A stretch of DNA of 64,000 bases from CAYRFF01 sp964423575 (GTDB taxonomy: Bacteria; Bacteroidota; Bacteroidia; Chitinophagales; Saprospiraceae). The first letter of the stretch is position 1; every line of letters starts with the position of its first letter. The stretch is taken from NCBI GenBank assembly GCA_964423575.1, contig CAYRFF010000007.1:21446-85445 (forward strand). Direction: 5' to 3'. This document shows positions 60,518-64,000 of the stretch, piece by piece. A program made the position numbers and the translations under genes. The notes below the pieces were generated by a model. It had not been told where the DNA came from and did not search any database. It saw only the letters and a list, made by a program, of their open reading frames with translations.

Positions 60518-61329
60518 TGAGACAGCATGAAATATATTCTGCTCTTAAAACTGCTTTTGAAAATACTGTCGACGAAAGACAATTGCAGCAGTGGGCAAGG
60601 ATATATCATGAAGATTGTTTTATGCGTGGCGAAAGAAATTGCCCTGAAATCGAGGAATTAATTTCAAGGCTAAGGGAAAAGGAACCCATTCAATACGTAG
60701 TCGGCAATGCACGTTTTTATAATCTTGACTTATACGTTAACGAGTCTGTACTTATCCCAAGACCTGAAACGGAAGAGTTGGTTTTTCTTGTAAAGGATAA
60801 AATTGAGAATAGAGCTAATCTTGATATTCTGGATATCGGAACCGGAAGTGGTTGTATTCCATTACTTTTAAAGAAGCTTCGTCCTGATTGTAGAGTGTCA
60901 GCCTGTGATATTTCAGAATCTGCTCTTGAAGTTGCCCGGATTAATGCTCAGAAGAATAAGCTTGATGTTAAATTTATTAAAGCAGATATCCTTAATTATG
61001 AAGAAGCGACTGCATTTTACGATAAAACCTACGATTTAATTATAAGTAATCCTCCATATATTCCGGCGCGTGAATTAGACAGTTTAATGCCTGAAGTGAA
61101 GAATTATGAGCCGCATCTGGCGCTGGCAGTCGCAGACGACAACCCGGCACTTTTTTACATAGTGATTGCGAGATTTGGGAAAACCCATTTGAGTATGGGT
61201 GGGAGCATTTATTGTGAAATTCATCCCGATTACGCCGATATAAGTGCAGAAGCATTTAGCAGTTATACGCAAGTGAATATCCTTGAGGATATGCAAGGGA
61301 AAAAGAGATTTCTGGAAGCAATACTTTAA
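60517..61329 (+). CDS. prmC: peptide chain release factor N5-glutamine methyltransferase
   Basis: PrmC methylates the Gln of the GGQ motif in release factors RF1 and RF2 using SAM. The 270-residue protein has an N-terminal helical domain, SAM motif I DILDIGTGSGCIPLLL, and the catalytic IISNPPYIP. QYVVGNARFYNLDLYVNESVLIPRPETEELV is also diagnostic. The ATG at 60517 is preferred over the TTG three bases earlier because TGATG coupling with the preceding stop is standard. Pairing with a lysine catabolic enzyme has no obvious functional logic. Confidence 0.96.
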   Translation: MRQHEIYSALKTAFENTVDERQLQQWARIYHEDCFMRGERNCPEIEELISRLREKEPIQYVVGNARFYNLDLYVNESVLIPRPETEELVFLVKDKIENRANLDILDIGTGSGCIPLLLKKLRPDCRVSACDISESALEVARINAQKNKLDVKFIKADILNYEEATAFYDKTYDLIISNPPYIPARELDSLMPEVKNYEPHLALAVADDNPALFYIVIARFGKTHLSMGGSIYCEIHPDYADISAEAFSSYTQVNILEDMQGKKRFLEAIL

Positions 61330-61333
61330 TCTA

Positions 61334-61681
61334 TTATCCGCCTGATTTTTTCACGTCGGTATATCCTTCTTTTAACAAGACTTCGACAACCTTATCTCTC
61401 TGATCGCCCTGGATGAGAATGCCTTCATCAACTACAGAACCACCTGTCCCACATTTTCCTTTTAACAGCTTACACAAATCCTTTTTATCGGTTTCTGTAC
61501 CTACAAAACCCTCTACAAGCGTAACTATTTTTCCTTTTCTGCCTTGTGTTTCTTTCTTAACCCTGAGTCTTTGCTGATTCTTGGCTAAGGTTTCTGTACC
61601 ATCATCCTGATACTCGTATGAAAAATCGGGATTAGTGCTGTATACTACGCCGATTCTGTCTTTTTTATTCTTTTTTGCCAT
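61334..61681 (-). CDS. SUI1/YciH family translation factor
   Basis: A 115-residue protein with the eIF1/SUI1 fold: RLRVKKETQGRKGKIVTLVEGF, LCKLLKGKCGTGGSVVDEGILIQGDQRDKVVEVLLKEGY. The bacterial YciH form can influence start-site selection; its physiological role is modest or unclear. Its start lies 17 bp inside the end of the upstream gene, so it is probably translated from that transcript. It converges on prmC with a 4-bp gap. Confidence 0.92.
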   Translation of the reverse strand: MAKKNKKDRIGVVYSTNPDFSYEYQDDGTETLAKNQQRLRVKKETQGRKGKIVTLVEGFVGTETDKKDLCKLLKGKCGTGGSVVDEGILIQGDQRDKVVEVLLKEGYTDVKKSGG

Positions 61682-62597
61682 AATTCTTCATTTTCCACTT
61701 GTTATTCAACATACGGATTATAAGGTAACCCAAATCGATAACTTCCTTTGATTTTCCCGAAGATAACAATAAAATTGCTCGTTCTGTTTCCGGCGTCATT
61801 GCTATGAATGCATTCCCGGTAGCAGTTTTGCCGCTCATCACGTATAAATCTATATCGTTTATCGATGTCTTGTAAAAGCCATTTTGCATTACATAGCCTT
61901 TTAAGTTGCTCTCGCAGGCTTCATTGTTAAATTGGTTGAAGTTGTTGAGGATAAGCATGGTGCATAATGATAATTCATTGAAGGAAGCTTTTCCTGTTTT
62001 AGCTTTCGCAAATGTATAATGCGGTTCATTTGATCCACCATTTTGCAAATTATGTAAATAACTCTCCAATATATGTATTGCCAGTAGGCTATTAAGCTCC
62101 GATATCTGACAAAATGTAGTCTGTTCCTGGTTCCTCGCCAGAGCAATGAGAGATTCTTCTGTACTTTCACGGATATTTATAACGCCGCCTTCTACATTGA
62201 ATCTTGGGTTTTTAGGCAGCTTACTTTGCTGAAATATAAAATCTTCAAGGTTTAGCTCTTCTACTATTACCTCATTCATCATTTTGTTAAAATGCGTACC
62301 CGAAGCATTGCTATATTTGCGTAAGCTTAAATAATAATGTAGTGGAATCAAAGACAGTAAATTTCCCACATCCACTACTGAGTCCATGCTTATCGCATCA
62401 TTATCAGAGAATTGAATAATGTCGCTAGCTTCCTGTTCTCCGGCAAGGAGATAATATCGGATATTTTCTACACCAGAGATGTTCAATTCTGTATCATTCC
62501 AAATGATTTTTCTTATATCGCTATCATAAGTCTGCGCCGGAATAAGCCCAATGGTGGAAATGATAGCTAATAAAAATACCGAAATTGTTTTAATCAT
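61665..62597 (-). CDS. secreted protein with degenerate beta-lactamase-like features
   Basis: A 310-residue exported protein with signal peptide ending LIPAQ (about residue 22). The C-terminal part reads VMSGKTATGNAFIAMTPETERAILLLSSGKS, which resembles the KTG-strand and following strand of serine beta-lactamase/DD-peptidase relatives. VVDVGNLLSLIPLHYYL near residue 75 corresponds to the helix after the nucleophile. No SxxK motif is present where the nucleophile should be, so it may be an inactive relative or a coincidental likeness. It overlaps the SUI1 gene by 17 bp. Confidence 0.6.
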   Translation of the reverse strand: MIKTISVFLLAIISTIGLIPAQTYDSDIRKIIWNDTELNISGVENIRYYLLAGEQEASDIIQFSDNDAISMDSVVDVGNLLSLIPLHYYLSLRKYSNASGTHFNKMMNEVIVEELNLEDFIFQQSKLPKNPRFNVEGGVINIRESTEESLIALARNQEQTTFCQISELNSLLAIHILESYLHNLQNGGSNEPHYTFAKAKTGKASFNELSLCTMLILNNFNQFNNEACESNLKGYVMQNGFYKTSINDIDLYVMSGKTATGNAFIAMTPETERAILLLSSGKSKEVIDLGYLIIRMLNNKWKMKNYGKKE

Positions 62598-62819
62598 AAT
62601 AAGAGGATGAATTCAGTGTCTAATTTATAACGCCAAAATAATAATAATCATATTAAACATTACATTTGGATGGAAGCCTTACGATGTAAATCCTGCAAAA
62701 TTGACTGATAAAATCTCCGGCGCACTATTTATTTTCCCGGCTTACAGGAAAAGGCAGAAAAGTATGTTTTATTCATTATCTTTATAACCCTTAAAATTGA
62801 GTGGTTAAAATTTAAAAAA

Positions 62820-63752
62820 ATGGCTAGACATCCACAGACTACATCGCAGGTGCTTATGGTCAGACCTGCTAACTTTCAGTATAATGAGGAAACCGGAGGT
62901 GATAATATGTTTCAGACGAGTAAAACTGATTTATCCGGTGATGATATCAGAAAGATTGCTCAGATAGAGTTTGATAATGCAGTAGAGGAATTGCGTTCCA
63001 AGGGCATCGATGTGATAGTATATAATGATACTGATTCTCCGATTAAGCCCGATGCTATCTTCCCCAATAACTGGTTATCCATGCATAATGATGGTACGAT
63101 TATTACTTATCCAATGTATGCTGAGAATAGACGCCTTGAGCGAAATGATTCCGTTATTGAAAAGATAGGAGAAAAGTTTGAAATTAATAAGCGGTATTCC
63201 TTTGAGCAATATGAAGAAGAAAATCTATTCCTGGAAGGTACGGGAAGTATGGTTCTCGATCATGAAAATAGGATTGCTTATGCCTGCTTAAGTGAGCGCA
63301 CGGATATAGAAATATTAGATAAGTTCAGTCTGTTACGTGGTTATGAAAAGGTCGCCTTTACTGCTTTAGATAGTAATGGAGTGAGAGTTTATCATACTAA
63401 TGTGATGATGTGCATAGGCAAAGATTTTGCTGTTATCTGCTTAGAGGTTATCCGTGACCCCGAAGAGAGGGCATTTGTAGTAGAAAATCTGGAGAAAAAT
63501 GGAAAACAGATCATTGAGATTACTGAAGAGCAAATGAATGCTTTTGCGGGGAATATGTTACAACTGGAGAATGCAGAAGGGGAGTCTTATCTCTTTATGT
63601 CTAATCAAGCACGCAGAACCTTAACTGATGCTCAGATAGATCTTATTCTGAGTAAAACCCGAATTTCGACCGTAGGGATTGATACTATAGAGAAATTTGG
63701 AGGCGGAAGTATTCGATGTATGATTGCTGAAATATTCCTTCCCGAGAAGTAG
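62820..63752 (+). CDS. ctlX: CtlX-like citrulline/arginine hydrolase (guanidino-modifying fold)
   Basis: A 310-residue pentein-fold enzyme. It matches the citrulline-utilisation hydrolase CtlX group related to arginine deiminase and DDAH: VLMVRPANFQYN, PDAIFPNNWLSMHNDGTIITYPMYAENRR, the catalytic acid/His regions LEGTGSMVLDH and YHTNVMMCIG, and the nucleophilic Cys in GGGSIRCMIAEIF near the C terminus. It is expected to hydrolyse citrulline or a similar ureido/guanidino amino acid to give ornithine or a relative. It stands alone with a terminator; pruA elsewhere in the window could consume products. Confidence 0.88.
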   Translation: MARHPQTTSQVLMVRPANFQYNEETGGDNMFQTSKTDLSGDDIRKIAQIEFDNAVEELRSKGIDVIVYNDTDSPIKPDAIFPNNWLSMHNDGTIITYPMYAENRRLERNDSVIEKIGEKFEINKRYSFEQYEEENLFLEGTGSMVLDHENRIAYACLSERTDIEILDKFSLLRGYEKVAFTALDSNGVRVYHTNVMMCIGKDFAVICLEVIRDPEERAFVVENLEKNGKQIIEITEEQMNAFAGNMLQLENAEGESYLFMSNQARRTLTDAQIDLILSKTRISTVGIDTIEKFGGGSIRCMIAEIFLPEK

Positions 63753-63787
63753 GGTATAGAGTCATCTTCGCTATAACATAATTTTTA

Positions 63788-63830
63788 AAACACCTCCCGG
63801 ATACTGTTCCGAGGAGGTGTTTATTTAATG
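63788..63830 (+). terminator. intrinsic terminator of ctlX
   Basis: AAACACCTCC-CGGA (63788-63801) pairs with TCCG-a-GGAGGTGTTT (63808-63822), a long stem with one bulged A, followed by TTTATTT. Confidence 0.85.
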
Positions 63831-63864
63831 TGAATAATTATCATTTATAAAATGGTACCGGACA

Positions 63865-63899
63865 TAAAAAAAGCTGCTTCCATTTCTGAAAGCAGCTTT
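63865..63899 (-). terminator. intrinsic terminator of the outer-membrane protein gene at the right edge
   Basis: AAAGCTGCTT (63870-63879) pairs with AAGCAGCTTT (63890-63899). Read on the minus strand the stem ends in a run of seven T. It sits 30 bp past the stop at 63929. Confidence 0.85.
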
Positions 63900-63928
63900 A
63901 AATATTCTTTTAAATATAAGTTCTAAGA

Positions 63929-64000
63929 TTAGAAGATATACTTAAGTCCCACCTGAAGTTTCCAAGTCTGATTATAGTGATAATCAAGATCGAAAGTTTC
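63929..64000 (-). CDS. C-terminus of an outer-membrane beta-barrel protein (cut by window edge)
   Basis: Only the last 23 codons are inside the window, ending ...HYNQTWKLQVGLKYIF followed by TAA. Alternating hydrophobic residues and a terminal Phe are the signature of the last strand of a BAM-inserted outer-membrane barrel, for example a TonB-dependent receptor or porin. A good terminator follows, confirming the gene end. Family cannot be told. Confidence 0.75.
   Translation of the reverse strand, partial: ETFDLDYHYNQTWKLQVGLKYIF

Noticed and set aside
62661..62668. TACATTTG as the promoter of ctlX
   Set aside because: It matches the -7 consensus but lies about 150 bp before the ATG without a -33 element. 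A weaker TATCTTTA at 62777 is as likely, so neither is listed as a feature.
1..64000. tRNA genes, CRISPR arrays, insertion sequences or prophage
   Set aside because: I looked through the intergenic stretches on both strands and saw no cloverleaf pattern, no regularly spaced repeats, and no transposase or integrase genes.

Overview
The window reads as a piece of the main chromosome of a Bacteroidota bacterium, low in GC, and probably of the Saprospiria/Cytophagia type rather than Bacteroidia. Direct signs are type IX secretion system (T9SS) cargo with type A (IYPNP...) and type B (gliding-type) C-terminal sorting domains, a PorP/SprF family gene, many SC-lipobox lipoproteins, very weak Shine-Dalgarno sites, and recurrent TAnnTTTG -7 promoter elements. 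The class-level placement is inference. I saw no tRNA, rRNA, CRISPR array, prophage or insertion sequence. Most of the window is dense housekeeping sequence.
Layout: 1-0.8 kb is a truncated lipoamide dehydrogenase. 0.85-4.8 kb holds a WG-repeat lipoprotein and a secreted protein whose 5' ends overlap head to head, then coaD and the proline-catabolic pruA. 4.97-10.8 kb is a compact minus-strand run: a secreted coiled-coil protein, a MiaE-like diiron enzyme, two ATP-grasp proteins, an M14-type deacylase and a hotdog thioesterase. The last four are overlapped or nearly abutting and look like an uncharacterised small-molecule or peptide pathway. 10.9-20.6 kb carries cdaA (c-di-AMP), an M20 peptidase-FKBP-trmD run, a UbiA-like membrane protein, an M42 peptidase, pyrE, a NUDIX protein, an acyl-CoA dehydrogenase and rarA. 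20.7-26.7 kb is a tight kynurenine operon (kynA, aldehyde dehydrogenase, kynU, kmo) ending in a translationally coupled FRG-domain gene. 26.8-33.3 kb is a tandem array of four paralogous secreted metalloproteases, one of which has lost its catalytic Glu. 33.5-43.5 kb holds mdh, tilS, mltG, panB and dnaK. dnaK is preceded by a sigma-54-type promoter with two matching upstream palindromes. 43.5-50.8 kb has a large T9SS type-B protein, a ChaN / two small lipoproteins / SCO1 / cytochrome c cluster, a DASH cryptochrome and a LolD-like ATPase. 51-57.6 kb has two glycosyltransferases, a ribB with a degenerate GTP cyclohydrolase II half, a PorP/SprF protein, a cystathionine-synthase-like enzyme and a LysM protein. 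57.6-58.3 kb is the only long gap; it ends in a structured leader for an RRM protein. 58.3-64 kb holds cdd, a saccharopine dehydrogenase, prmC, a SUI1/YciH factor, a beta-lactamase-fold relative, a CtlX-like hydrolase and the last codons of an outer-membrane protein.
Themes: amino-acid catabolism recurs (pruA, kynurenine genes, saccharopine dehydrogenase, CtlX), as does T9SS-secreted protein export. The best candidates for undescribed biology are the sigma-54/palindrome control of dnaK, the two-ATP-grasp/deacylase cluster, the FRG gene inside the kynurenine operon, the pseudoprotease within the protease array, the HDxVMPxM lipoprotein pair beside SCO1, and the folded leader of the RRM gene.
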